DNA from: Akkermansia muciniphila
GTDB taxonomy: Bacteria > Verrucomicrobiota > Verrucomicrobiia > Limisphaerales > BJHT01
Length of the DNA stretch: 55,725 bases
Assembly (NCBI GenBank): GCA_945861535.1
Contig: CAMAUZ010000051.1
Coordinates: 1-55,725 of the forward strand
Reading direction: 5' to 3'
The notes beneath the pieces were generated by a model. It was given only the letters and a program-made list of their open reading frames with translations. It did no database searches and was not told the origin of the DNA. The position numbers were made by a program, and so were the translations under genes. How positions within the stretch are numbered: the stretch's first letter is position 1; each line of letters begins with the position of its first letter. Positions 34,313 to 42,338 of this stretch are shown piece after piece.

Positions 34313-34798
34313 ATGCCTTCATTCGACATTGTTTCGCAGGTCAGTTCGATGGAACTGGAGAACGCGGTGAACCAGGCCAACAAGGAATTGTTCACGCGCT
34401 TTGATTTCAAAAACAGCAAGGCCGAGATCGTGCTCGAGAAGAACGAGATCAAGCTCGCCGCGCTGGACGCGTACAAAATGCGGACGCTCGTGGAGATCGT
34501 GGTCGGCAAGCTGGCCAAGCGGAATGTGAGCCTGAAGAACGTGGACCAGGGCGAACCGGAGTTATCGCCGCTCGGTCACGCGCGGCAGGTGATCAAGATC
34601 AAGCAGGGCCTGGAGCCGGTGGTGGCGAAGCAGATCGCGGGTTTTATCCGCGATGGAAAGTTCAAGGCGACGACGCAGATCATGGGCGAGGAAGTGCGCG
34701 TGACGAGCAAGTCGCGGGACGAGCTGCAGACGGTGATGGCGGCGGTGCGGGCGAAAGACTGGCCGGTGTCGGTGAGCTTTGGGAATTTTCGGGAGTAG
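34313..34798 (+). CDS. yajQ: YajQ family nucleotide-binding protein
   Basis: YajQ proteins bind nucleotides; some bind cyclic di-GMP and work with transcription factors. The 161-residue length and segments MPSFDIVSQVSSMELENAVN, ELFTRFDFKNSKAEI, QVIKIKQGLEPVVAKQIAGF and VRVTSKSRDELQTVMAAVRA are typical. ATG 34313 gives the family start exactly. No functional partner is adjacent. Confidence 0.95.
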   Translation: MPSFDIVSQVSSMELENAVNQANKELFTRFDFKNSKAEIVLEKNEIKLAALDAYKMRTLVEIVVGKLAKRNVSLKNVDQGEPELSPLGHARQVIKIKQGLEPVVAKQIAGFIRDGKFKATTQIMGEEVRVTSKSRDELQTVMAAVRAKDWPVSVSFGNFRE

Positions 34799-34882
34799 GC
34801 GGACGGACGCGGGGCCAGTCTCAAACTCCGACGTTGGCCGCAACGAACGCAAAGAGACGCAAAAATGGGACCAGGCCGCTGC

Positions 34883-36325
34883 TCAGCGCGCGGCTTCGGT
34901 GGCGTGGAAAGGGCCGTAGATATGCACCGCGTAGGGTGCGAAATCATCCGCCGCCCAATCCGATTCCACCGGCAAGTAACGTCCCTCACCGAGCACGGGC
35001 AGTCCCTCCAACTTCTTGGCAGGAATGCCGAATCCCATGAATTGCGGCATCGGCGTGGTGTTCACGCACAACAGATAATCCCCGACCGGCACGGTGCGGC
35101 TCGGGATGGTCACACGCAGCAAAACCGGCGCGATGCTGGCATCCAGGGTCGCGTTGCGCCGCTCGGGGCCCGATCCCAGATTGAACGCGCGCGGCACCCA
35201 CAGTCGCTCTCCTTTAAACAAGCCCCGCCGGTCGTTCACCTCGCCGATCACTTCCTGCAACGCCTGCCACGTCGCGGGGTGTTCCCGCAGTTTCCACGAC
35301 CCGGATTCGAACGCGTAAAAGAACAGGCCGTCGGCACCTTGCGCCAGCGCCTGATACACCATGCACCGCAGTTCCTCGCGATTGGGCGGCCGCAGATTCC
35401 CCTCGCCCGGCAGCAGGTCCTTGTGCGCGCTCCAGTCAAACGCCTGCAATACCGCGATGAACGGTTTGGCCGGACCGGCGGTCAGGCGTCCCAGGCGCCA
35501 TTGCGCGCCCGCAACCGCCAGCGGCTCCCACGGCACGGGGTAGCGGTCCACCATCACGATGTCGCTCTCCGCCGCGTAGTGATGGGCGTCGCTGGCGTGA
35601 TAAAAAACCACGGCCGTCGGCTTGTTCGCGCCCGCCGCGCGCAAGGCCGCCCGTCGCTCGCGCAGCACTACGGGCGACACCTGGTTCAGTTCCGGCTCAT
35701 CGGCCAGATACCACGCCCACAAGCCCGGATGGCGGTCCGCGGTCCGCGCCATGACCGCGTTGGCCGCGCTCGCGGCGTCGCCTTTGCCCAGCGCGGGCGG
35801 CGACGCCACGACGCGCAATCCCTGCCGGGTCGCCGTCTCCAGCACGTCCAGCGAGGGCGCGCCGAACACGAGGTTGAACCCCGCCGCGCGCACCGCGCCG
35901 AAGTCGTTGCTCTTCACTCCGTAAATTCCCAACGGATAAAAATCCGGGCTGGAAGAATTCTTCGGCACCTGGCGGCAGCCGGCTGCGGCGAACGTGATGG
36001 CGAACAGCACCACGGCGGTGATGCCGATTTTCTGCAGGGGATTTTTTTTCGGGGCCGGAATGATGGCTCCACCGGGGCCCGCGCGTCGCGCCCGCTCAGG
36101 ACGTGTGGCGGTTGGAAGCGAGGGGAGCGGCAGTGGCGTTCGGAGCTCGAAGGCGGGACTCGTTTGCTCGTTACGTCCAGCGCACCCGGACGGAATGCGG
36201 ACGCCGTGAGCGGGCGCGCAGTCCGCGCTCCAACGGCCCTCTTTCGCGGCGGTTACCGGGGACATCACGTCGTCGTCGGGTGGCCGTTGCCATCCGTGTT
36301 TATCCGGGTTCATCTGCGGTTTCAT
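34883..36325 (-). CDS. Lipoprotein with TIM-barrel (glycoside-hydrolase-like) domain; N-terminus uncertain
   Basis: The mature part starts at a clear lipobox (ITAVVLFAITFAAAGC) near position 36000. It then has a TIM-barrel look: FYPLGIYGVKSNDFGAVRAA, LWAWYLADEPELNQ (a GH-like acid region), IVMVDRYPVPWEP and DGLFFYAFESGSW. I do not know its substrate. The frame is open to ATG 36325, but the first 16 codons are a CGGATAAACACGGATGG repeat and the next 70 are low complexity with no likely start codon near the lipobox. Possible explanations: a rare start codon, a frameshift (there is an A8 run near 36044-36051), or repeat insertion over the true start. Confidence 0.6.
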   Translation of the reverse strand: MKPQMNPDKHGWQRPPDDDVMSPVTAAKEGRWSADCAPAHGVRIPSGCAGRNEQTSPAFELRTPLPLPSLPTATRPERARRAGPGGAIIPAPKKNPLQKIGITAVVLFAITFAAAGCRQVPKNSSSPDFYPLGIYGVKSNDFGAVRAAGFNLVFGAPSLDVLETATRQGLRVVASPPALGKGDAASAANAVMARTADRHPGLWAWYLADEPELNQVSPVVLRERRAALRAAGANKPTAVVFYHASDAHHYAAESDIVMVDRYPVPWEPLAVAGAQWRLGRLTAGPAKPFIAVLQAFDWSAHKDLLPGEGNLRPPNREELRCMVYQALAQGADGLFFYAFESGSWKLREHPATWQALQEVIGEVNDRRGLFKGERLWVPRAFNLGSGPERRNATLDASIAPVLLRVTIPSRTVPVGDYLLCVNTTPMPQFMGFGIPAKKLEGLPVLGEGRYLPVESDWAADDFAPYAVHIYGPFHATEAAR

Positions 36326-36326
36326 A
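36289..36326. repeat. CGGATAAACACGGATGG word at a gene start
   Basis: Plus strand GCCATCCGTGTTTATCCGGG then TTCATCTGCGGTTTCAT. On the minus strand this is the apparent start of the lipoprotein gene (ATGAAACCGCAGATGAAC). Confidence 0.75.
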
Positions 36327-36347
36327 ATTTCTCTTTTTTCGGGTGCC

Positions 36348-37256
36348 TCACGGTTTCCTCAGCAGCAGCGCCTGCGCCAGCGCGGCGTCGAGATGCGGAC
36401 GCGTGAACTGAAACGCCGTCTCGAGCAGTCGCGCCGGCTTGACCCGCGTGCTCGACAGCAACACTTCTTCGCCCATCTGTCCGAACAACAGTTTCACGGC
36501 CAACGCCGGCAGCGGGAACACCGTCGGGCGTCGCAGCGCCGTCCCGAGCGCCGCGGTGAACTCGCGGTTGGTCGCGGGTTCGAGCGACACCACGTTTACG
36601 GGCCCGGCCAGCGTTTCGGTTTCGAGCGCATGAAAAATCGCGTTCACGGCATCCTCAATTGCGATCCAGCTCCAATACTGTTCGCCGCTCCCGACCACGC
36701 CGCCCAGCCCGAGGCGGAAGGGGGGCAGCATCTTCGCCAGCGCGCCGCCCGCGGCGCTGAGGACGATTCCGAACCTGGTAAACACGGTGCGAATCCCGCG
36801 CTCTTTCGCGGCGCTTGCCGCATGCTCCCAGTCGCAACAGACCTGCGGTTCGAACCCGGTTCCCGGCCCGCTTCGCTCGGTCATTTCCTCGTCGCCGCGG
36901 TTGCCGTAATAGCCGATGGCCGAGGCGGAAACGAAGACGCGTGGTGGCTCGCGCAATGCCGCCAGCGTGGCGGCCAGCAGGCTCGTCGCCTGGACGCGGC
37001 TCTCGAGAATGCGGTCTTTTTTTGCGCGGGTCCAACGCCCCGCGATGTTCTCCCCGGCCAGATTCACGACGGCGTCGCAGCCCTGCACCGCCGCCGGATC
37101 CAAGTTGCCGCGCGCCGGATCCCACACGCGGGCCGTGCGGTCCGTCGCCGTCGGCGGCGTGCGCACGAGGCGCACGACGTCGTGTCCAAGCGCGGTCGCT
37201 TTCGCGACCAGCGCCGAGCCGATCAACCCGCTGGCACCGGAAATCAGGATTCGCAT
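36348..37256 (-). CDS. TIGR01777 family NAD(P)-dependent epimerase/dehydratase-like protein
   Basis: A 302-residue extended-SDR protein. The nucleotide-binding start MRILISGASGLIGSALVAKA, the AVVNLAGENIAGRWTRAKKD segment, SASAIGYYG with the catalytic Tyr, and the C-terminal FPLPALAVKLLFGQMGEEVL (DUF1731) are those of the YfcH/SulA-type family TIGR01777. Its substrate is unknown. ATG 37256 is the natural start. The 3' end lies 23 bases before the lipoprotein frame, so the two could share a transcript. Confidence 0.93.
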   Translation of the reverse strand: MRILISGASGLIGSALVAKATALGHDVVRLVRTPPTATDRTARVWDPARGNLDPAAVQGCDAVVNLAGENIAGRWTRAKKDRILESRVQATSLLAATLAALREPPRVFVSASAIGYYGNRGDEEMTERSGPGTGFEPQVCCDWEHAASAAKERGIRTVFTRFGIVLSAAGGALAKMLPPFRLGLGGVVGSGEQYWSWIAIEDAVNAIFHALETETLAGPVNVVSLEPATNREFTAALGTALRRPTVFPLPALAVKLLFGQMGEEVLLSSTRVKPARLLETAFQFTRPHLDAALAQALLLRKP

Positions 37257-37645
37257 GACACAGAAGAAAAACCCGGGCGCCGCTCGTTGTGCGGCGCGCG
37301 ACCGCGAGCTTATTTGGCGACGGTGGGGTAAAGCAATCTTCGCCCGGGCGTAGCCGCTTGGGCGCAGTGACTCATTGAAAAGGACGCCGAGGGCAAAGCG
37401 TCCGGGGAGTTTGAAACTAGTCGGTGCCGCAGAAGGGAAGACACCGAGGGGTGTGGAAACACGGCTGATAATAACGAGCCTTCCCGATTACACCCTCGTG
37501 GTGCTCGGCGAACGGGCGGACCGCGGGCGGGATGGCGCCCGCGTCGTCACCTGCGAGTTCGGGCGGCGTCCCGTCGCCCGTACATCGCACCGGGTGTCCG
37601 TGAAGGTGATGACCCACGCCACGGTACCTGGGCGCGGGCGCTGGG
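37257..37645. other. Gap downstream of the fibre gene
   Basis: Between two minus-strand genes. It contains a half copy of the CTGCGAGTTCGGGCGGCGTC family (37520-37582). I saw no standard terminator and no gene. Confidence 0.5.
37520..37582. repeat. CTGCGAGTTCGGGCGGCGTC family, half copy
   Basis: GGGCGGGATGGCGCCCGCGT then CACCTGCGAGTTCGGGCGGC and GTCCCGTCGCCCGT. Matches the centre-left of the inverted repeat at 163-266. Confidence 0.7.
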
Positions 37646-39949
37646 TCATTTCGCGATTTTTTCCAGCCGGGCTTCGAGGTCGGCGAGGCGGCGTTCGAGG
37701 ACGGAGATTTTTTGGTTCTTCTCCTTCACGATGCTGTAGAGGCCCTGGATGGCGGCCAGTTCGACACCATCGAATTCCAAGGTGCTGATGCTCTTGTCGT
37801 CGCGACCGGGGAAGAACGCAGCCTTGAAGTCCTGCGCGACTGGACCGATGTGCGGCACATCGCTGTCGGCTTCGGACTTGTAGTTCCAGCGCTGGACGGG
37901 GACGTGAGCCAGTTTTTCGAGGATCGCCGCGCCATCCAACGGGGCGAAATTTTTCTTCGCATTGCGGTCTGAGGTAACGCTCCAAGCACCGGAACCGGGA
38001 GCGAGCGTGGCTATCGTGCTGCCAGCGACCATCCGAACACCGCCGCTGGCGCGGACGCTGAACTGGTTGGCGGCGGTCGAGGAGAAGATGTTGGTGCTCG
38101 AAAAATCGGACCAGACAAACGCGCCGTTGTGGGCGGCGTTGGCGAAGTATCCGGCGGCGAAGGAAACGATGCCGGTGGCGGCGTTGGCGTAGCCGCCAGG
38201 GATGGTCGCGCCGAGGCCGGTTGCGCCGTTGTAGTAGCCGCCGCCCACGCTGGCGACGCTGCCGCTGGCGACGTTGGCCTCGCCGCCGGACACGACGGCA
38301 TTGGTCCCGGAGGCAAGGTTGGCGTAGCCGCCGCCCACGAAGGCCCCGTAGCGGGAGGCGGCGTTGTAGTAGCCGCCGCCCACGAAGGAAACGGCCCCGG
38401 TCGCATCGTTCAATTCGCCACCGACCACAGCGGACTCGAAGCCGGTGGCGGTGTTGGTCACGCCCCCGGCGACGACACCCGCCGAGCCGCTGGCGATGTT
38501 GCCCTGGCCGCCGCCGACAAAGGTAACGGCGCCGCTGGCGAGGTTGGCTTCACCGCCCGCGACGGTGGATTCAAAGCCGCTGGCGAGGTTGAAGTAACCG
38601 CCGGCGACGGTGGCGGAATTGGTGCCTGCGCCATTGGCGTAGCCGCCGCCGACGGTCGCGTAGGCCGCGTTGTTGGAGACGACGTTGAGGTAGCCGCCCG
38701 CGATGGTCGCGCCGGGCGAGCTGGTCTTGATGCCGTTCGCGCCGCCGCCGCCGATGGTGCCGAAGCTCGATTGCACCAGGTTCGTGATCGCCGTGCCGCC
38801 GAAGCTGCCCGCGCCACCGCCCGCGATGGTGGCACCGACCGCGCCGCCGGAGACCGCGTTCACGGCCGCGCCGGCGATGACGTTCGGAGCGGCGGCGGAG
38901 TTGGGTTCGAGGCGCAGGGCGCGGGTGCTGTTGACTCGGACTTCGAGCGACTGGTTGTCCGTGGTGCCGAGGAAGTGCGCGGCGGGCACGGTGCCGGCGT
39001 TGCCGCCGACTTTCCACAGGGTGGTCGCGAGGCCGGTGAGATCGAGTTGCGCGGAGGAAACGGCCGCGTTGCCGAGCTGGCCGGCGCCGACGGCGTTGGC
39101 GGCGAGCTTGGCGGTGGTCACGGAGCCGTCGGCGAGCGCGGAGTTGCCGACGGCGGAGGTGGCGAGCTTGGCTGCGGTTATGTTGGCGTCGGCAATCTTC
39201 GGGGTGGTGACGGCGTTGTCGGCGAGCGTCGTGGTGCCGACGGCGGCGTTGGCGAGGTTTGCGGAAGCGACCGAGCCGGCCGCGAGTTTGGCGGACGTCA
39301 CGGAGCCGTCCGCGAGTGCGACGTTGTCGACGGCGGCGACTGCGAGTTTTGCCGCGGTGACATTGGCGTTGGCGAGTTTCGCCGTGGTGACGGCGTTGTC
39401 GGCGAGGGCATCGGTGGCGACTGCTCCGCTGGCGAGGTTGGCGGCCGCGACTGCCCCGGCGGCCAGCTTGGCGGCGGTGACGGAAGCGTCGGCGATTTTT
39501 GCAGTGGTGATCGCGGCGTCGGAGACGGTCGCGGCGACCAGGGCGTAGGCGGCGGCGGCGAGGCGTTGGTCAGGCGCGAGTTGCTGAAACGCGGCGACGC
39601 CGTCGCTGAACCAGATGCGCAGGCGGACATCGGAGTTGGCGAAGATGCTCGGGGCGATGGCGCTGGTCATGCCCGCGATCGTGGTGTCACCGAGGAGCAC
39701 GCTGACGAGGCCGTCGGCAACGGTGAGGGCGAGTGCGGTGGCAGGTTCGCCCGCGGCGGTGCCGTCGTGAGACCAGTGGGTCGCGGTGCCGGCGGCGTTG
39801 ACGAGGGCGAACTTAAATTGCCCGGTGCCGGCGAAGTTTGTGCCGCTGGCGCTGACGCGGCCCTGGTAGCTGATGATCTGCGGCACTTGTGCGGACGCAC
39901 CGAGGACCACGCTGACAGTGAGGGAGAGGGCGAGGAGGAGCTTTTTCAT
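37646..39949 (-). CDS. Exported repeat-rich fibre protein with C-terminal peptidase S74 autochaperone
   Basis: A 767-residue protein with a signal peptide (about 1-20). Residues 21-140 form a domain starting QIISYQGRVSASGTNFAGTG, often seen at the head of such proteins. Residues 141-305 are about 16 repeats of exactly 10 residues (for example DNAVTTAKLA, NANVTAAKLA). Residues 398-610 are repeats of the type VGGGYYNAASG, like Hep/Hag or trimeric adhesin stalks. Residues 655-767 are an S74 chaperone (WSVTSDRNAKKNF with Ser660 and Lys665; VPHIGPVAQDF) with a terminal coiled coil. S74 domains of phage fibres help trimerise and then cut themselves off. No other phage gene is near. A putative operator lies 65 bases upstream. 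Confidence 0.88.
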   Translation of the reverse strand: MKKLLLALSLTVSVVLGASAQVPQIISYQGRVSASGTNFAGTGQFKFALVNAAGTATHWSHDGTAAGEPATALALTVADGLVSVLLGDTTIAGMTSAIAPSIFANSDVRLRIWFSDGVAAFQQLAPDQRLAAAAYALVAATVSDAAITTAKIADASVTAAKLAAGAVAAANLASGAVATDALADNAVTTAKLANANVTAAKLAVAAVDNVALADGSVTSAKLAAGSVASANLANAAVGTTTLADNAVTTPKIADANITAAKLATSAVGNSALADGSVTTAKLAANAVGAGQLGNAAVSSAQLDLTGLATTLWKVGGNAGTVPAAHFLGTTDNQSLEVRVNSTRALRLEPNSAAAPNVIAGAAVNAVSGGAVGATIAGGGAGSFGGTAITNLVQSSFGTIGGGGANGIKTSSPGATIAGGYLNVVSNNAAYATVGGGYANGAGTNSATVAGGYFNLASGFESTVAGGEANLASGAVTFVGGGQGNIASGSAGVVAGGVTNTATGFESAVVGGELNDATGAVSFVGGGYYNAASRYGAFVGGGYANLASGTNAVVSGGEANVASGSVASVGGGYYNGATGLGATIPGGYANAATGIVSFAAGYFANAAHNGAFVWSDFSSTNIFSSTAANQFSVRASGGVRMVAGSTIATLAPGSGAWSVTSDRNAKKNFAPLDGAAILEKLAHVPVQRWNYKSEADSDVPHIGPVAQDFKAAFFPGRDDKSISTLEFDGVELAAIQGLYSIVKEKNQKISVLERRLADLEARLEKIAK

Positions 39950-40013
39950 GGGATCAAGTGGTTGCGCTATCGCTGCAATTGAATCTGGTAACGGCGGAGA
40001 TGCTGGTCGGGAT

Positions 40014-40031
40014 TTGTTAAGAACGTATTAA
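40014..40031. promoter_or_regulatory. Putative OmpR-family operator upstream of the fibre gene
   Basis: TTGTTAAGAACGTATTAA contains the half-sites TGTTAA and TATTAA spaced by 11 bases start to start. It differs at 3 of 18 positions from the sequence at 48615-48632 in the promoter region of the two-component system. The 11-base direct repeat is the pattern used by OmpR/PhoB-type regulators. It lies 65 bases upstream of the fibre start codon, in an otherwise featureless 137-base gap. Confidence 0.55.
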
Positions 40032-40086
40032 GAAGACAACGATTCCCAGCCGGCGAACGGTCAGGGAAAACCCGTAGCCGCGCGGT

Positions 40087-40713
40087 TCACGGCTTCGAGA
40101 GCTGTGCCTTGGCGACGACGTTTTCGGGATCGAGGGTGAGGATGTCGTTGAAGACGCGCTTGGCATCGACGCTCTGGTTGCGGGCGGTTTTGATGAGGGC
40201 GTATTCGGTGAGGAGGCTGATGTCGGTGGGGTAGAGGATTAACATGCGGTTGAGGAGATCTTCAGCGGCATCGAGTTTTTTCAACATGCGGAAGGCGAAG
40301 GCGAGGCGGAGGTTCGCGAGGTAGTTGCTGGGGTCGATGCGGAGGACTTGTTTGGCGGCGATCTCGGCCTCGTCGTAGCGCTCCTGCGCCATGAGCGGCA
40401 GGGTGTGACCGAGCTTGGCCTCGAGGGAATCGGGCGCGGTTTTGATCGCCGCCACGTAATGAGTGCGGGCGGTGGCATAGGAGCCGATGAGGTAGTTGAG
40501 CCAGCCGAGGCGGAGATTGACGGTGTAGCCCTGGGGAAAGGCGGTGACGACCGGCGAGAGGGCCTTGATCGCGTCGGAGTAGCTCTGCGAACGCTCGTAG
40601 CGGTAGGACTTGTGGTAAGCGTCGCGGATTTCCATTTCGGTGAGCGCGGCGGCGCGGGTGGTGGTCGTGGTCGCGCCAAGGACGAGCAGGAGCAGGAGGA
40701 GCAGGTTTTTCAT
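40087..40713 (-). CDS. Periplasmic TPR protein
   Basis: A 208-residue protein with a signal peptide (MKNLLLLLLLVLGATTTTTR, cleavage near AAA at residue 23) and about four TPR units: YAIRD-type start at 30-60, LRLGWLNYLIGSYATARTHY, LPLMAQERYDEAEIAAKQVL, LAFAFRMLKKLDAAEDLLNR and YALIKTARNQSVDAKRVFND. TPR folds bind partner proteins. It lies 20 bases after the larger TPR/barrel gene and its repeats resemble that gene's N-terminal half, so one may have arisen from the other by duplication. Confidence 0.82.
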   Translation of the reverse strand: MKNLLLLLLLVLGATTTTTRAAALTEMEIRDAYHKSYRYERSQSYSDAIKALSPVVTAFPQGYTVNLRLGWLNYLIGSYATARTHYVAAIKTAPDSLEAKLGHTLPLMAQERYDEAEIAAKQVLRIDPSNYLANLRLAFAFRMLKKLDAAEDLLNRMLILYPTDISLLTEYALIKTARNQSVDAKRVFNDILTLDPENVVAKAQLSKP

Positions 40714-40733
40714 GTCAGGTTTGCGGCTGGGTT

Positions 40734-42338
40734 TTAGAAGTTCACGGCGATGGTGCCAAGGAAACTGTTGGCGGCGGCGGTGTTGGATGCGCCGAGTTCG
40801 CGGAATTCCTCGCGCGCGTACCGGAGCGCTAGGGCGGCCCGTGGAGTGAACGCGATGCGCAGATCGCCGCCGAAGCCTGCGAGGTGGCGTTCGGCGAGAT
40901 TGAAGAGCGTGTAGCCGTCGTTGCGGAGGGCGAAGGCTTGGTTTCCGGCCCAGCCGAACAGCCCGAGTGTGCAGCGTTCCCAGGTGAGCGTGAGGCGCGG
41001 CTCGACGGAGAAAAAATCGGTGCGGCCCGCGGTGACCTTTTCGCCGAGATGAATCCAGTGGGCGCGCAGATCGGCACTGAGGCTGCGGTCGAGATCGCGC
41101 CAGAGGGTCGCGCTCAGACGGGGAGTGAACTGCACGATTTCCATGCGCGGCGAGAAGTCAGGGAAGCTCGTGTAGGCCAACTGCGCGCCGGCGACGAAGC
41201 GCTGGGGAAACAAATACTCGGCGCTGCCGAAAAGCGACCAGCCGCCGTCGGTGAGGTCGTCGTCGGTCGCGACGTAGTGCCCGCCGAGGCGGAGTTTCAG
41301 GCCGTGGATGAAGTAGTTGGCGTAGGCAAAGGTGGCGTCGGTCTGGCGCAGGTGCGGGAGGAAGCGGCGCGCGATGTCGATGTGATCGATCCCGCCCTCG
41401 AAGACGTGCGCCGGATCGTGGGCGAGCATGCCGGACGCGCCGAGAAGCGTGGCGTGGCGCTTCAGCGCGGTGCGTTGGTAGGCGAGGTAGCCGCCGTAGG
41501 GGGAGAAGTTGAGGCGGAGAGTCGAGGGTGGGCGCGGCGGCGGCGCGGGGCGGGCGAAGGGGCCGGTGGATTCGACGAGGTCGCGGAAGAGTTGCGGGTT
41601 GGTGAGTTGGGCGAAGGCGGGTTCGTTGTCGGGATCGAGGGAGAAGGCTTGGGTGTAGAAGTCGCGGGCGGCGGGGAGATTTTTTTGTGCGGCGTGGACG
41701 TGGCCGAGTTCGTTGAGCAGCGCGGGATCGCTCGGGTGCGCGGGCAGGGCGCGGAGGAGGACGCGGCGGGCCTCGGCGAGTTTGCCCTGCTGGCGGAGGG
41801 CGATGGCAAGGCGAAGGGTGGCGGGGTGATTGTGCGGGTGATCGCGGAGAATGGCGCGGGCGGCGGTTTCGGCCTCGGCGAAGCGCGAGTGAGCGAGCAA
41901 CGGGAGTAGAATGGCGAGGCGGGCCTCGAGCGACTGCGGGGCGACGGTGAGCGCGGCGCGGTAGTGGGTGATGGCAGTGGCGTGATTGGTCGCGAGGTAG
42001 TGGAGCCAGCCGAGGCGGAAATCGACGGCGTAGGTGCGGGGCAGGGGAGTGAGGAGGGCGGCGGCTTGGGCGAATTCGCCGGTGTTTTCGAGCCGGAAGG
42101 ATTCGCGAAAGGCCGTGCCGGTGGGCGCGTCGGTGGGGAGTGACGGTGCGGCGACGGCCGAAAGCATGGAGAGCAGGACGAAGCCCACGGCTTGGAGCCA
42201 GAGTCCCTGTAGCCGCCGACGTGAGGAGGCGGAAACCGCGGAGCATCGCCCGATCCGCCTCCTCACGTCGGCGGCTACGCAACGTCCGCGCGGCAGCGCG
42301 TCCCTACCAGGCTGCAGCGGTCGTTCAGTTCGCCTCAT
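40734..42338 (-). CDS. TPR protein with outer-membrane beta-barrel-like C-terminus
   Basis: From ATG 42338 it has 534 residues. Residues 45-65 are a hydrophobic export signal (LQAVGFVLLSMLSAVAA). About five TPR units follow (to about residue 245; LRLAIALRQQGKLAEARRVL; LLNELGHVHAAQKNLPAARD). The rest (270-534) has alternating beta pattern and aromatic belts (SPYGGYLAYQRTALKRHATL; SLFGSAEYLFPQRFVAGAQL) and ends in Phe (TIAVNF), typical of outer-membrane barrels, so it may form a pore like YaiO or BcsC-type exporters. The first 44 codons include a complete GTAGCCGCCGACG inverted repeat; starts at GTG 42266 or GTG 42188 are alternatives. The ATG overlaps the preceding gene's end by 14 bases. Confidence 0.75.
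   Translation of the reverse strand: MRRTERPLQPGRDALPRGRCVAADVRRRIGRCSAVSASSRRRLQGLWLQAVGFVLLSMLSAVAAPSLPTDAPTGTAFRESFRLENTGEFAQAAALLTPLPRTYAVDFRLGWLHYLATNHATAITHYRAALTVAPQSLEARLAILLPLLAHSRFAEAETAARAILRDHPHNHPATLRLAIALRQQGKLAEARRVLLRALPAHPSDPALLNELGHVHAAQKNLPAARDFYTQAFSLDPDNEPAFAQLTNPQLFRDLVESTGPFARPAPPPRPPSTLRLNFSPYGGYLAYQRTALKRHATLLGASGMLAHDPAHVFEGGIDHIDIARRFLPHLRQTDATFAYANYFIHGLKLRLGGHYVATDDDLTDGGWSLFGSAEYLFPQRFVAGAQLAYTSFPDFSPRMEIVQFTPRLSATLWRDLDRSLSADLRAHWIHLGEKVTAGRTDFFSVEPRLTLTWERCTLGLFGWAGNQAFALRNDGYTLFNLAERHLAGFGGDLRIAFTPRAALALRYAREEFRELGASNTAAANSFLGTIAVNF
42209..42278. repeat. Inverted repeat GTAGCCGCCGACGTGAGGAG inside an open frame
   Basis: Left arm GTAGCCGCCGACGTGAGGAG then GCGG; right arm CCGCCTCCTCACGTCGGCGG then CTAC. 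Same family as 10820-10889. It is in frame and stop-free within the apparent 5' end of the TPR/barrel gene and would supply the basic residues just before the signal's hydrophobic core. Confidence 0.9.

Noticed and set aside
36835-36870. A GGTTCGAACCC sequence like a tRNA T arm
   Set aside because: It lies inside the well-supported TIGR01777 gene and no cloverleaf can be formed.
39035-39530. Regular 30-base repeats resembling a CRISPR array
   Set aside because: The repeats are contiguous without unique spacers and code for a 10-residue protein repeat in the fibre gene.
37646-39949. Prophage remnant suggested by the phage-like S74 tail-fibre domain
   Set aside because: No other phage gene lies nearby and the protein has a bacterial signal peptide; a chromosomal surface fibre is the better reading.
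38129-39982. A 617-residue plus-strand open frame with Gly/Ala/Asp repeats
   Set aside because: It mirrors the repeats of the S74 fibre gene on the other strand; signal peptide and S74 motif support the minus-strand reading only.
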